Source: Dioszegia crocea
Taxonomy: Eukaryota > Basidiomycota > Tremellomycetes > Tremellales > Bulleribasidiaceae
Direction: 5' to 3'
DNA: 64,000 nucleotides
NCBI GenBank assembly: GCA_001600615.1
Contig: BCKK01000001.1
Location: forward strand, 659,082 to 723,081
Positions within the stretch are counted from its first letter, which is position 1. Each line of letters begins with the position of its first letter. Below the pieces are notes generated by a model. That model was not told the DNA's origin. It saw only the letters and a list, made by a program, of their open reading frames with translations, and ran no database searches. The position numbers were made by a program, and so were the translations under genes. Positions 46,926-60,432 of the stretch are shown here, piece after piece.

Positions 46926-48061
46926 TTTGCGTCAAGATCAAGGATTTGATGGTGACAGCGTGATTACCGAGATTGCATAGAGTGCAGAGGGTGGTAGATC
47001 AGGGATGAAGGGGTCGCGAGGTAAGGCGGTGAGGGCGAGAGGATGAAAGGGAAGTAACGAAGAATGGAAGAGTACCATCAGCTACAGCTCTCGTATCTTC
47101 TAAAATAGCAGTCATAGCGGTCCGTGAACGGTACTCACCCTCTGGCGGGGCTGGTCTGGTGCGGGACGACCACATCGGCATGATCTGTTGACTCCACGTC
47201 GGTTGACCACTGTATCACAATTCACGGACTTCGCAGAGGCCTTTGATCGAGATTGTGTTACTGAATTTGCGATGAGGGACTGTTGACGTCTTCTCGGGCT
47301 GCTTTGTGGACTTCGCGTGAGATATATATGTAGGCAGGAAGTGAAGGAGTGGACATGATTTAGAGGCTGTGCTAGCCGCGGTCGACCACATTGCACCCCA
47401 CCGTGCCTGAAAATCACTCAAAGCCTGCCTCTCCACAACTTGTTGCGAGCTCAACAGCGGGTGGACCCTGTACATAAAGTAGACGAAATGATCCTTATTC
47501 TTGTCCTTCAGATTGATCGCGCTGCTCTTGTCACTCGGGCACAATCCCAGGCTCCTGTAGCATGATTGCAACTTGTTGGAGGTTGTCGGTCTCGCCGCCC
47601 GCAAAAGACCGAGGGATTTTTCCAGCGCGTTTCTTCATCAAAGCTGGGTCAATACTTGCCATCTGTGACCTATGGACGTAGACATATGCACTATGCTAGC
47701 AATGATGCATACATGCAGCACAGAGATGCATGATGAGGATGCATATCGGGAATAGCGGCGTTATAAACGCGCAGAAACGCGCACTGATTTCTCGAGTGCT
47801 CGCCGCCCTCCACCCCCGCAGGAACGTCGGAATTCAGATTTCAATCATTTTCATCGCACCCATTTCTCTTCCTCCTTAACATTCGCCGCCGCTACCTTCA
47901 AACAACAAGCTCGGACTACTATCATCAAGACGAGCCTCCTCAACCGCACATTTTCATATAAAAGCATTGCATCGGTTCATCGACATACTCCAATGCAATC
48001 AGCCTAAGAAGGCAGGCATCAACGAATCGCTCGTGTGGCCGCATCGTCCAGTCCGAGTACG
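46926..48061. other. divergent region upstream of TRA1
   Basis: About 1.1 kb between divergent genes. A reverse-strand 43-codon ORF (47531-47662) starts with ATG, but no family is recognised, and other reverse frames (47112-47604) have no usable start. The TRA1 TATA box lies at 47957-47963. Confidence 0.4.
47957..47963 (+). promoter_or_regulatory. TATA box of TRA1
   Basis: TATAAAA lies 99 nt before the TRA1 ATG at 48062, a normal distance in this window. Confidence 0.5.
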
Positions 48062-51000
48062 ATGGCGGCTCCAGGTCCACCGGCGGTCCGTACGGGGCGA
48101 CCTCGCAAAGCGTCGACAGCTACGTCTCATGCTGGTCCCTCGCAGACCCCAGCCGAGACATCGACGACTGCATCGACACCGGCGCCAGGAACAGGCGGAG
48201 GAGGTGGGCCTAGTATTGCTGCTGGAACCACCTTGCTTTCCTACGTGCACTCCAATGGACCGCAGACGGTGACCGACTGCGAGACGTTTGCTGCGCAGTT
48301 GATGGATCCCAACATCCGTATGTCATCCGAGCCTAACCAAGGTTCATAAGCTGATCACTCAGCTCCGAGACGAAAGCAAGAGCTGGCGGTTGAATTACGA
48401 GACACGGCAGAGAACAGCAAAGATTTCGCCTACTATGCCAAGTATCTCGAGGTGCTCATGCCGATGGTGTTAAGTCTGCTGGGAGAGGAGAAGACCATCT
48501 CGTTTGCAAAAGATAGCGCGGATCAAGTAAGTGACTGAACGCCACGGGCAGGACAAGGCTGATGGTTTGTAGCGGTTGCGAAACTCCCTTCTATCCTTCA
48601 TCCAGCGTCTACCCAAGACGGAGCCATTCAAGATCCACGAGGTATCAGTGATGGAGCTGTCGGTCAAGCTGTTGCGGGCGGAGAATGAGGAGAATGCGCT
48701 TGTGTGCATCAAAATCATGATTGACGCTTTCAGGAATCACAGAGTGGGTCCAAGTTGCTACCAACCAGGATAAGCTGACAGTACCAGGAGCAAGCAGAGG
48801 CTTTCGTTCAGCCGTTCCTAGAATGCGTCAAGATGATGTATGGTAATTTGCGAGGTGTGATTGAGAAGGAATTCGCAGTTCCGGCTGGAAAGTCAGCAGT
48901 GAGTTCAGGTTTACGATCTGATCTAACATCAGTCTATCCCACCTCCATCAGCCTCATCAGCACCCCCAGCTACTCCCAGTGCTGCTACACCAACCACCGC
49001 CGGGACCGACGGCACAAATCCACCACCCACAGCCAGCGCAACCCCAACCGCCCCTCTCCCGCCTCCACTTCTCGCCCGCGCTCTCTATTCGCCCAAGGTC
49101 CTTACTGAATGTCCAATCGCTGTCGTCTTGGTCTTTCAGACGTACAAGACTATCATGCCTACTGTGATGGAGGAATTCTACCCGCTAGTAATGGACATGA
49201 TACAGATTCAGCCGGAGCCACAGAGAATTGCGTATGAGGAGGCGAAGGAGAAAGGGCAAACGTTCATTGGCGTTGCGGCGAACATCGGGAACAGGGATAT
49301 GTTTGCGGAGTTGGTCAAGGCGCAGGTCAAGGTGAGTCGGACCAGGGGGATTGAGCTGACTTTAGACCATGGCTTTCCTCGCGTATGTCCTGCGTGGTAA
49401 CAACCCCATCACGAGCAAGGATCATCTTGATGTCTTCCCCGAAGCTTGTGTCAGGCTACTACGGAATTGTCCTCCGGAGGATGTAGGAACGAGGAAAGAA
49501 TTACTTGTCGCTACTCGTCACATACTCTCGTCCGACTCGCGTACCGCCTTCATCCCCTTCATCTCTATACTTCTGGAAGAGCGCGTTCTCGTCGGTACGG
49601 GAATTACCTCTCGTGAGACTCTGCGACCGTTGGCCTACTCCGTCATCGCCGATCTCATCCATCACGTCCGAAACGAACTCCCCCTCCCCCAATTGGCGCG
49701 AGTCGTCCATGTCATGTCCCTCAATCTGAACGACGCTACATTCAACGGTGCCATTCAGACCATGTGCGCTAAACTTCTCAACACCATCGTCGAGGCCATC
49801 AACAACAAAGGCGATCCGGCCGAGGCACATCGGTTAATGCGAAGCATGTTCTTTACATCTCTGGAGAAGCTCAAGTCGTTGACGGAGTCGTATGAGCGTT
49901 TGAAGGCCATCACGACGAGGGATAAGGGCAAGGCGAAGGAGAAGGAGGTAGAATCCAAGCCGGAGACTCCTGCGGAAGATGTCGATATGGAAGGTTCGGG
50001 AGACGGCGAGGAGACGGAAGAAAAGCAAAAGGAGAGGGAGTCAGCGCAGGAAGAGAGATTACTGTATGGCTGGAGGGAAATCGAGCAGTCTATGCCGGTG
50101 CATGCTGTCGCTTACGCCAATGACTCAATGGAGTCCTTCTGTAAAGGTATGTCTTGAGCCAAGAAAAAGCTGACGATCAGAGGCCCGATTTTTATTCAAA
50201 ACCCTGCTCCACACCTTCCGCACGCTCCTACAGTACACTCGACAATTGGACCACCCCCTCCCGTCTCCCGAAGGAGATGTCCTGGGCCAATTCTTCCAAT
50301 ACGCCTTGAGGGCGCTGGCGATATACGAAGTCGGTCGAGATCCTCGGGACCAGAAAGACGCCCACGAACTCCTCGCTCAGATCCTCCTTCTCTTCGAACC
50401 ACACGTTTTCGCCTCAGTATGGACGATCAACATGGACAACTTCGTCCGTAATGCCGCTACCTCCCCACACTTCTTCCCCGTCCTCCAGCAACTCATAACG
50501 CATGAGATGGTCTCGCACCAGCTTGTCGGTATATTGCTCAAGTACCTCATGACCCATATCCACGAAATGGGGAGTTATACACCTCATCAGACTGGTCTGG
50601 CATTGAAATTGTTCAAAATGAGCTTTTTGGCCATAAACACCTTCATCGGGATCAACGAGTCGGTGCTTGTGCCACATCTACAAAAGCTCATTCTGCGGTG
50701 TTTTGAGTGCGCGGCACATGCGGAAGATAGTGCGATATACTACCAGATCCTGCGGGCGTTGTTCAGGTTAGTCGGAGTCCTCGCTCACGCTGACTTTCAG
50801 GTCAATAGGTGGAGGGCGCTTCGAGGCGCTATACAAAGAAGTCCTTCCTATCCTGCAAGAAATGCTCGACACTCTCTCCCACCTGCTCCAACACGCCACA
50901 ACCGATACAGAGCGCGATCTCTTCGTTGAACTTACCCTCACTGTCCCTGTCCGCTTGACAAACCTCCTCCCACACCTCAGCTACCTGATGAAACCGCTCG

Positions 51001-54000
51001 TCCATGCCCTACGCGCCGGTCCCGACTCAGTCAGTCAGGGTCTGCGTACACTCGAACTCTGCATCGACAATCTCACTGCGGACTTCTTGGACCCTACGAT
51101 GGGTCCCATCCTCCGAGAACTCATGGCAGCCCTTCACCGCTTGCTCAAACCCGTTCCTGCCAATCGCCATCATGCTCACTCGGCCATCCGGATATTGGGC
51201 AAACTGGGCGGGAGGAATCGGCGGTTCCAGGAGGTGGACAACCTGCTCGAATATACCACGTCGGGCTCAGACATTCCGGTTCCAATTTACATCGAGGGCA
51301 AGAGTCATAATCTTCAACTTGGGCCCATCGTCTCTACCGCCGCTGAAGCTCTCGAAGACGCGAGTTCCGAGCACGCCGACGACAGCTTGCAGGTTCTGAT
51401 GATTGCTGTGATGTCTGTTCTGCAGCCGGTAAGTCTACCATCTGGGCAAAACTGACCACCAGGATGGACCTACCTCAGAAGGCAACATCACATTCTCTAA
51501 AGCCATGAGTGGTCTCTTTACCGCCTGTCAGCGACCTTCCACCTCCGACAAGGCCACCGAATTCGTCAGAGATTTCTGTCGACGGGTCTTCGCCGCCGAA
51601 ATGCTCCGCAAGGACACGAAGACCGAAGTCGATCGGATCGTCGCGGAAATGGCTCGGAAGCGGTATCTCCCCCTCACTTCCGCTGTCGCCGATACCTTTG
51701 TCGATACCCTTGCTCGATCAAAGCTGTCGGAACGAGACGGGCTGTGCGAATTGCTCGCCGTCATTATGGCGGATTTCCGGGCTCTTGCCCCGGGAGAAGA
51801 ATTCAAAGGCGTGAATGTCGATCCTGCGAAAGCTATCGATCGGGGGTTGCAGACATTCATCCACCGATTCTGTACCCTGTGTCACGAGGAGGACTGGAAT
51901 CGGAAATTGGCAGGAGTAGCCGCGATACGGACGGTCGTCAAGCATATCGACGTCAATCGGACATTGCTACACGATCTCGAGGTGGACCTTGTTCGAGCCC
52001 TATTATTCTGTCTTCGCGACGCTCCCCTCCAAGCGCCCAAGACTGCCGAATCCGTCATTACCCTCATTCAGGATATTCTCCGAATCTGCCGCGAGAGCGA
52101 GACGCCCAGTACGCGTCCCGAGGACAAGGCCGCTCAGCGCCTGGCGAAGCTTGTCGAGACGCTAGTCATCGAGCTCAACTCGCAGAGCTTGTCTAGCCGA
52201 CAAGGCGCTCAGCGATCACTCTCTACGCTTGCCGAGGCGGTCAAAGTGTCATTACATGACCTGATCGCCCATGCGGCCAAGACCAAGCTGCTCGACCCCA
52301 CCTCCGGCCCCATTTTCTCCAAACCCCTCCGAGCCCTCCCCTTTGCTATGCAGGTAGCCAACATCGATGCGGTCACCTACCTCATTGAAGTTCAGCCCCC
52401 TCTCATCGATACCACAGAGGAATTCGTCCGGCTCTCGCACGAGGTCATCGCTCTGGCAGACGTCAATGATGACGGCTTGATCAACAAGCCAGCGACTCAG
52501 AAGCAGGAGTACTGGATCAAGAGCCTTAGGGTGGCTTGTCTCCGACTTCTGCGGGCGGCGATGCAGCTGGCCAACTTCAATACCCAGGCGCAACTCCTCC
52601 CTACCCGCTCCCGAATTGTCCAGGTGTACTTTAAACACGTTTACTCGCAGCAGCCAGAAATCGTCGAGGTGGCGCATGAGGGTCTGCGGGACTCTCTCAG
52701 CCATCAACATAAGCTGCCAAAGGATCTACTCCAGGCCGGTCTTCGGCCCATCCTAGTCAATCTGGCGGACGCAAAACGGCTTAGCGTCAACGGCCTCGAC
52801 GGGCTAGCCCGGTTCCTCGAACTCTTGACTAGCTATTTCAAGCTTGAGATCGGGATCAAGCTCCTTGAGCATTTCCAGGCGCTAGGCGATGTTCAGTCCC
52901 TCTCCAAAGCAGCCTTCGCGCCGCTCGAGGATAACTCGGACATTGCTCGAATGAGCCGACTCGTCAATGTCTTCCGTTTACTCCCAAATGGCGCTGAAGA
53001 ATACCTCCATAACCTTACCACATACGTCGTCAACGCCGAAGCCCACCTTCACCAATTTGTTCCCGGTCCCCTCACCTCGAGCATGGCGGCGTACTTTGAC
53101 AAGTACCACACCCAGGGTGCTCAGAACCTCTTCGATAATATTCGGAATCCCCGTTTTGTCTGGACATACCGGAATATCATCCAGTCTGGGGAGGCGCCGC
53201 AACTCGTCGATGAGATCAGCAATCGGGTGGACGACCTCTGCAGGATTACGCTGCAGAACCCGGAAGCCATCGAGCTCGTCCTACCCGGTCTGCAAATCAT
53301 CGGCGAGCTTGCCAAGACCAGAGATACATGGTTTTCGGAACGGGAGGTCATCCTCGAATACCTCGTTGCTGTCTGGCGGACGGTCTTGGTGAAATCCCGC
53401 ACGAATCATCCCGATATGATGACCCTGCCATACCAGCAAATCCCCTCCATGATCCTCGAGCTCTTCATGCGGTTCCTGAAAACCCAGAAGCACGTCGCTC
53501 TCCTCTTCCACCTCGTCGAGGCGTTCGAAGTCAAAAGCGCCTTTGAGCGGTCCAACGTTGCCTTCTTCCTGTACCAGCAAGCGGCGCTACAGGACTCGGT
53601 GGAATATCGTCGAGAGGTGCTCGAGCACTTCTTCAACCTCTATGAGGAGGATATGGTCACCTGGGATTTCAAAGCGAACGGGTTGAGACTTGTCGTCAAC
53701 CCTCTTCTCCGGATGTATGGCAATTCGGACCATGACAGTTCGCTCCTCCCAGACGACTTCACCAACAAGCTGGCGACTCTTGTCTGGCGGCCTCTATCCG
53801 TCACCCAATGCGCTAAACAGCGTGACGACGATCTCCTCATTGAGATCTTCGCCCTCACCATCCTAATCGTCGAGCACTTTCACAAAAAGGTGGCGGAGAC
53901 TCGAAAAGACGTTTTCAAGCTTGCTTGGATGGGTGTCAACCTTCTCGAGCCCACGGTCAAGCTCATGGCGTACAACCTTGCTGCGCGCTTCATGGCAACA

Positions 54001-57000
54001 TTTGATACGCCATGGAAGTTCGTAAAACTCACCTGGACGGGTCTCCTCCGGTTGAAGGATAACGAGAACCGGACGCTGTATCGTCGAGCGATCGACATCC
54101 TTGCTACGTGCTTGCACAAGCATCAGGCGATCGAGGGGAATGACAAGCGAGGAGACGGGTCGTCGTATCCGGCGCATGCCATTCCGGAGTGGGCTCAGCG
54201 GGTCCGCAGCGTCCTCATCGAGGAAGGACACGCCACCAGTCAACTCGTGACTGTTTGCGAAATCCTTGTCAATCATCCCGATCAGTTCTACGAGTATCGT
54301 GAACTCTACGTACCCCATGTTGCCAATTCGCTGGCTCGGCTCGCATTCGTCCAGGCGACAACACCAGATCTGAAGAAGCTCACAGTGGACATCGTGGAGT
54401 TGATCTTCAGATGGGAGCGGCGGAGGATGGCGGCGAGAGACGAGGCGATGGAGGTCGATGAGGTGTCGAGGAAGCGAATAGATGATGGTGACGAGTCGCC
54501 ACTGAAGAGACAAAAGGTCAATAGGGCAGGGACGGCAGTTTCGACTAGCAGTGGAGGTGGTTGGGCGGCTCCGACGCAGGTCAGGGAGTTGATGACTGCC
54601 CATCTGCTCCGCTTGGTGTCGAGCTCGGCCGACCCAGTGTCGAGGGGCGGATTGACCAAAAGGGCTTTGGACTTGTTCAAGGAGATTTTGGGGCCCAAGG
54701 GTCTGGTGGTTCATGTGAAATTGAGCTTCTTCAACCGGACGATGAAAGCGGTAAGTTTTGGTCTGAGTTGATGGTGGCTGACGATCCAGGACATCACCGA
54801 GAACACCATCAGCGTCGTTGCCAATTCGACCGAAGTGATTGCTGCGGTCGCGGCGGTAAAGAACGACGCTTGGATCAAGCAGAACCTGGGGACGTTGACG
54901 GGTCTACTCGAGAAGGTCTGGGTGTTTGATGAGCCCAGCCTACACGAGACTGTCGCATCAGTCACCGACAGGATGTTCAAGGAGATGTCGGACGATGAGA
55001 ATGCCGACAAAGACGCCAAGGACCTCTACACCTTCGTCTCCAATGCCGTCACCGAGGGACTGCTCGCCAGTCTCCGGTCGAGCTCCAGCCTCCCCGGGAC
55101 ACTCTTCCTCCTTCGAGCCTGGCTCAAAGTCCAGCCCAAGCAGATCCAGAACGATGCCATCGCCACTGGTCTACTGAAGGTCCTCCAGAATCTTGCCAAG
55201 GTGCACACTACCAACCCCAACGCGCCCGATCAAGCTCATAGATTGATCATCTCGGTCCTCGATGTTCTCCGGGGGCGGGTCACCGACCTTCGAGAGCACC
55301 GGCGCACGCTCAACGTGGTCATCGGGACTCTCATCGAGAAGTCTACCAATTTGTCACTCTGCTCTTACCTGCTGGATGTCATGACGCAGTGGGTGATGGA
55401 GGATGCCGAGCCTACTTCGTTCGGCAAGGAGAAGGCGCATCTCTTGTTGCGGATGGCGACGTATGAGCAGAGGGATGAGGCTTTATTCCAGAGGTACCTC
55501 GATCTCGTTTACGAGATCTACGAGCGGGAAGATCTACGGGGTACAGATCTCACCCACCGACTAGAGCCCGCCTTCCTCTTCGGCACGCGGTCGCGCAGTC
55601 AGACTCAGCGGAAACGCTTCCTTGAGAAGCTCGAGAAGAGTTTGCCTCGCACGCTTGACGGTCGCCTTCAGTACCTCTACTCCCTGCAGAACTGGGATAC
55701 CCTCTCGGACAGCTATTGGATTCCTCAGATCCTCTCCATGCTGCTCGCCGTCGTCAACCCAAACGAAGCAGTCATTCGCCGGACGCTTTCGAATGTCAAG
55801 GATAACGATCCCCTCATCGCTCTAGCGGCGAGCCGAACCGCAGTGGATATCCTCACTCCCACTCGGAATCTCATCCACATCGACAACGACCTAGCTAAAC
55901 AGCTCTGGATTGCCATCTTCCCCAAATGCTGGGCTTCCCTCACTCGAAGTCAACAGACTTCCTTCACCCCCTACATCATTAAACTGCTTTCGAAAGACTA
56001 TCACAAGAAGCAGATTGAGCTCCGGCCTAACGTCATCCAGACTTTCCTCGAGGGCATCTTACCCTGCGCTCCAGTCATCACCCTCCCTCCTCTCCTCGTG
56101 AAATACCTCGCGAAATCCTTCGACGCCTGGTATATTGGTTTCGAATACCTACACAAACTCAGCGACATCTACCGCGGCGATGACGAACTACGGGACAACT
56201 GCGCCAGGGCTCTCAGCGAGCTGTACGCCGAGCTGTGCGAGGATGACATGTTCTACGGTCTCGCTCGCAGTCGGTGCGTCTATCCTGAAACCACTGCGGG
56301 CTTGACGTATGAGCAGAACGGCCTCTGGCCCAATGCCATTGAGATGTACGAACAGGCGCAAATGAAGGCTAGGAGCGCATTGTTGCCATTCTCGGAAGAT
56401 GAGTACTGCTTGTGGGAGGATCACTGGATATTGGCGGCGCAGAAGCTGCAGAATTGGGATTCGCTCACCGAGCTCGCTCGAACCGACCAGGATTCGGATC
56501 TCCTGCTGGAGTGTGCCTGGAGGATTTCGGACTGGGGATCATCTGATCGAGAGACAATCGAGACGAGTATCAATCGAGTCATCGATGTCCCTACCCCCCG
56601 TCGCAAGACGTTCGAAGCATATACCGCATTGCTCAAAGCCCACAGCGCTCGCGAGCCGCCGAACGACTTTTTGCGGATCGTCGATGAAGCTCAACAAATC
56701 ACTCTTCGAAAGTGGGTCAGCCTCCCCTCTCATACCACCGCCGCTCATCTCCCCCTCTTACAAATGTTCCAGCAATGCGTCGAGCTCAACGAGGCATCTC
56801 AAGTCTTTGACAGTCTCCAGCAGACCAACCAGGCCAACCTTGAGGGTCGGGCGACGAATGACCTCAAGCCAATCTTCACTACCTGGCGAGAGCGTCTGCC
56901 CAACTTCTGGGATGACATCAGTGTGTGGTCGGATCTGCTGGCTTGGCGCCAGCATGTCTTCCAGGCTGTTACCAAAGTCTACGTACCTCTCATTCCTCCC

Positions 57001-60000
57001 GGCGAGACGGCGACATACGGTTTCCGCGGATACCACGAAACCGCCTGGACCATCAATCGATTCGGCGAGATGGCTCGACGGCACAACCTCCTCGATGTTT
57101 GCAGCTTGGCTCTCAACAAGATCTATTCGCTGCCAAACATCGAGATATCCGAGGCGTTCTTGAAGCTGCGAGAACAGGCGCTGTGCTTCTTCCAGAAGCC
57201 AGACAAGTTCAACGAGGGACTGGAGAACATCAGTACTACGAACCTGATGTACTTTACTCCCGCCCAGAAGGCCGAATTCCTCACCCTCAAGGGTGTCTTC
57301 ATCGCCCAGCTCGGTCAGTACGACGATGCCAATGCAGAGTTCGCCCATGCCATTCAAATGGACATGAATCTGCCAAAGGCCTGGGCGGAGTGGGGTCGGT
57401 TCAACGATAAGATCTACTGCGAACGGCCCGAAATCACACTTGATCCCATTCCCGACCCCGAGCCAGGGAAGCCGGCGTATACTCGAGAGGAATGGCAGGC
57501 GCGATACGCTCGAGAACGAGCGGTCTTTGCCTCCAGCGCAGTATCGTGCTACCTCCAGGCGGCCGGACTGTACGCCAACCACAAGGCTCGAGCGCTCCTG
57601 CTGAGGATCTTGTGGCTACTCGGTCTGGATGATAGCCAGAGTACTATTGCCAAGGCGTTTGAGAATTATAAGGGCGATTTGATCCTGTGGTACTGGATCA
57701 CCCTTATACCACAATTGCTATTGTCTCTGTCTCACCGGGAGGCGAAGCAAGCCAGGTTGTTGCTCATGCGGATCGCAAAGGTTTACCCTCAGGTACGTTC
57801 TGGTCTACTGCCATGTGGATTAAGCTCATATCGTAGGCTCTATTCTACCAGCTGCGAGTCACGAAGGAGGACTTTGGGATCGTCAAGCGACAACAGGCCA
57901 CTCATCGGGCTCAGATGTTGAAGAAGGCGGAGATGGCAAAAGCGGCCGCTGCGGCTGCCGCTGCACCTCCAGCTCCGGCAGGAGAGGATGTCGTTATGGC
58001 GGATGGTGAGAAGGCGGAAGGTGCGGCCGAGAAGAGCGAGACTGCTTCCCAACCCGTGGTCGCTGTGCCAGCGTCACAGCCGGACAAGGCCCCAGAGACC
58101 GCTACCCAACCAAGCGCCTCGCAGCCGTCACAACCCTCTCAGCCCCAGCAAGGCACCCAGCCATCGCAACCATCGCAACCCTCTCAATCCTTGCAAGTCC
58201 CTCAGGCTCAGGCCCAGGCTCAGGCTCAGGCCCAAGCTCAAGCTCAATCGACGGGCCCTCGACAGCCATGGGAGCTGGTGGACGAAATCATGAACAGCAT
58301 GAAGTCGTCCTTCCCCCTTCTTACTCTGACGATGGAGAAAATGGTGGATCAGATCACTATCAGGGCCAAGCCTGCTTCCGATGAAGACATCTACCGCTTC
58401 TTTGCAGCGTTGTTGGCGGATGCCCTACAGGTAATTCACACCCCGGTCGATCTGGATTTAGCTAATATCACAGCAATGGGGCAGTCGAAGCTATACTCAG
58501 AGCGACGGTGGCGACCTCAGCGCGTCGACTAAGGACAATTTGATCAAATTCTCGTCGAATCTGTCTGGCGAGATGCGAGTGAGTTGGACACTTTGCCTTG
58601 ATTGGATACCACTGATCATCAGACCGCTATCGAGAAAGACTTCATGCAGCGCGACAACACGCCCAAGCTCCGCGAATATATCCGTCGTCTCCAGCGATGG
58701 CGTGATAGCTACGAAAAGGGCCTTGACGCTCGCCCTCGATACCAGCCATTGGATCAAGGCGGCTGCAACCTGATTGATTTCCATCACGCCAAGTTTGATG
58801 ATGTCGAAGTTCCCGGGCAATACGTTCACGTATGTTCAAAAGAGTACTGTCGAAGTACGCGCTGACTTTCCAGCACACCGACCACTCTGACGAATTTGTC
58901 AAGATCGCTCGTTTCGCTCCCCGCCACGAGGTCGCCCGCGGCCATGGCCACTGCTACCGCCGAATCACAATGATCGGACACGATACATCCATCCACACAT
59001 TCAGCGTCCAGATGCCCGCTGCTCGCCATTGCCGACGAGAAGAGCGGCTCACTCAGCTATTCCGCATTCTCAATAGCGTTCTGCGAAAGCGGAAAGAGGC
59101 CCGGCGGCGTAATATCCAGTTCCACCTCCCGGCAGCTATCGCCATGGCACCTCAGCTGCGACTGGTCGAGAACGACTCTTCGTATGTCACGCTGCAGGAT
59201 GTTTACGACGAGTATTGCAAGACCAGGGGAAGGACCAGGGAGGAGAGTCTGATGTATGTCTTCGATCGGGTCAAGCAGTTGTCCGACGGAGTTCAAAAAG
59301 TGAGTCAGCTCAGACATTCTTTTTCTTTTGTGCTGATTCTCCAGGTGGATAATCGTATAATGCAGGTCAAGATGGAAGTCATGGAGGAAGTACAGGCAAA
59401 GATGGTGCCTGAGAACATCTTGTCGAATGTGAGTTCCCATCTTCTGGATTAAGGCTAATGAGTCAGTACCTTATGAAATCAATGGGCACTCCTGAAGCTC
59501 TTTGGTTGTTCCGCAAGCAGTTCGCACTGCAGACTGCCGGTACCGCCTATCTCACCTACCTGTGCTGCCTCCACAATCGGTGAGTAGCTCGCACCTTCTC
59601 CTGTCCTACCGCGGCTGACACACACAGTGCACCAAACAGATTCCACTTCAGCCGTAAATCCGGTCTGATGAATCTGAGCGAAGTCCTGCCTGGTGAGTCA
59701 TACATGCTGTGCAACACTGACATCAGGCTTTGCGAACCAGCAACCAATCATCGCGTCAAACGAGTCCTGCCCATTCAGGCTGACCCCTAATCTACAATAC
59801 TTCATCGGTCGGATCGGCATAGAGGGCGTCATGACAGCGGCCATGATCTCCATTTCTCGGTCTCTTACGTCTCCTGGATTTGATCTGGCTGGAAGTCTAG
59901 CGCTGTTCGTCAGAGATGAGGTACGTCTTAAACTTCTCGAAACGATCGAGACCTCTTACTGACTTTCCAGCTGTTGACTTGGACTGCGACCTACCAAAAG

Positions 60001-60246
60001 CAAGATCCCAAAAACGACACCCTCAGTCGATCTGTAGCTGCGAACGTCGACCTCTTCCTCAGGCGTGTGACCGTCATGGGCTACATTGCTCCCAATATCG
60101 ATAAGGTGGGTTACTTATTGAATCTTGCTGACAGTCAGGGTCCCGAAGCCAACCCAATCGTCACGGGTATCACAACCCTTATCAACTCCGCCACGTCGCC
60201 CAGCCACCTTGCCGCGATGGGCGAGAACTATCTAGCTTGGTATTAG
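48062..60246 (+). CDS. TRA1: Tra1/TRRAP, PIKK-like scaffold of SAGA and NuA4
   Basis: Twenty exons sum to 3805 residues (yeast Tra1 is about 3740): 48062-48317, 48363-48526, 48573-48743, 48788-48898, 48933-49331, 49366-50146, 50181-50766, 50801-51428, 51463-54750, 54790-57792, 57837-58430, 58474-58578, 58623-58829, 58874-59299, 59345-59428, 59467-59579, 59628-59692, 59727-59920, 59971-60105, 60139-60246. HEAT repeats fill most of the protein, the FAT domain lies in exon 10, and the PI3K-like fold runs from about 58620 to the end with a FATC-like tail ([11 protein letters not shown]). It binds activators and recruits histone acetyltransferases. As in all TRRAP, the kinase is dead: the catalytic loop is [19 protein letters not shown], with no DRH..N and no DFG. 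An Ala-rich helix and SQP/QA repeats (57930-58250) form an unusual linker between FAT and kinase fold. Confidence 0.96.
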
Positions 60247-60432
60247 TTTTCCCCATTCTTGTTGTAATAGTATATAGATCGCATCGGTTTTGTTAATAGT
60301 TAGAGTCATATCAGTAGATGCATAGCGTGACTTGTTGCTCTGGGAAAGGATGCGGTCTGTTTCATGGTGTGATGCTAGTGCGATTACCAGTGCTTGTCAC
60401 ACACGATTTCATCCTTGCGCGCGTACGATAGC

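Noticed and set aside
47531..47662. 43-codon reverse ORF upstream of TRA1
   Set aside because: Has an ATG but no recognisable family; kept only as a note in the intergenic entry.
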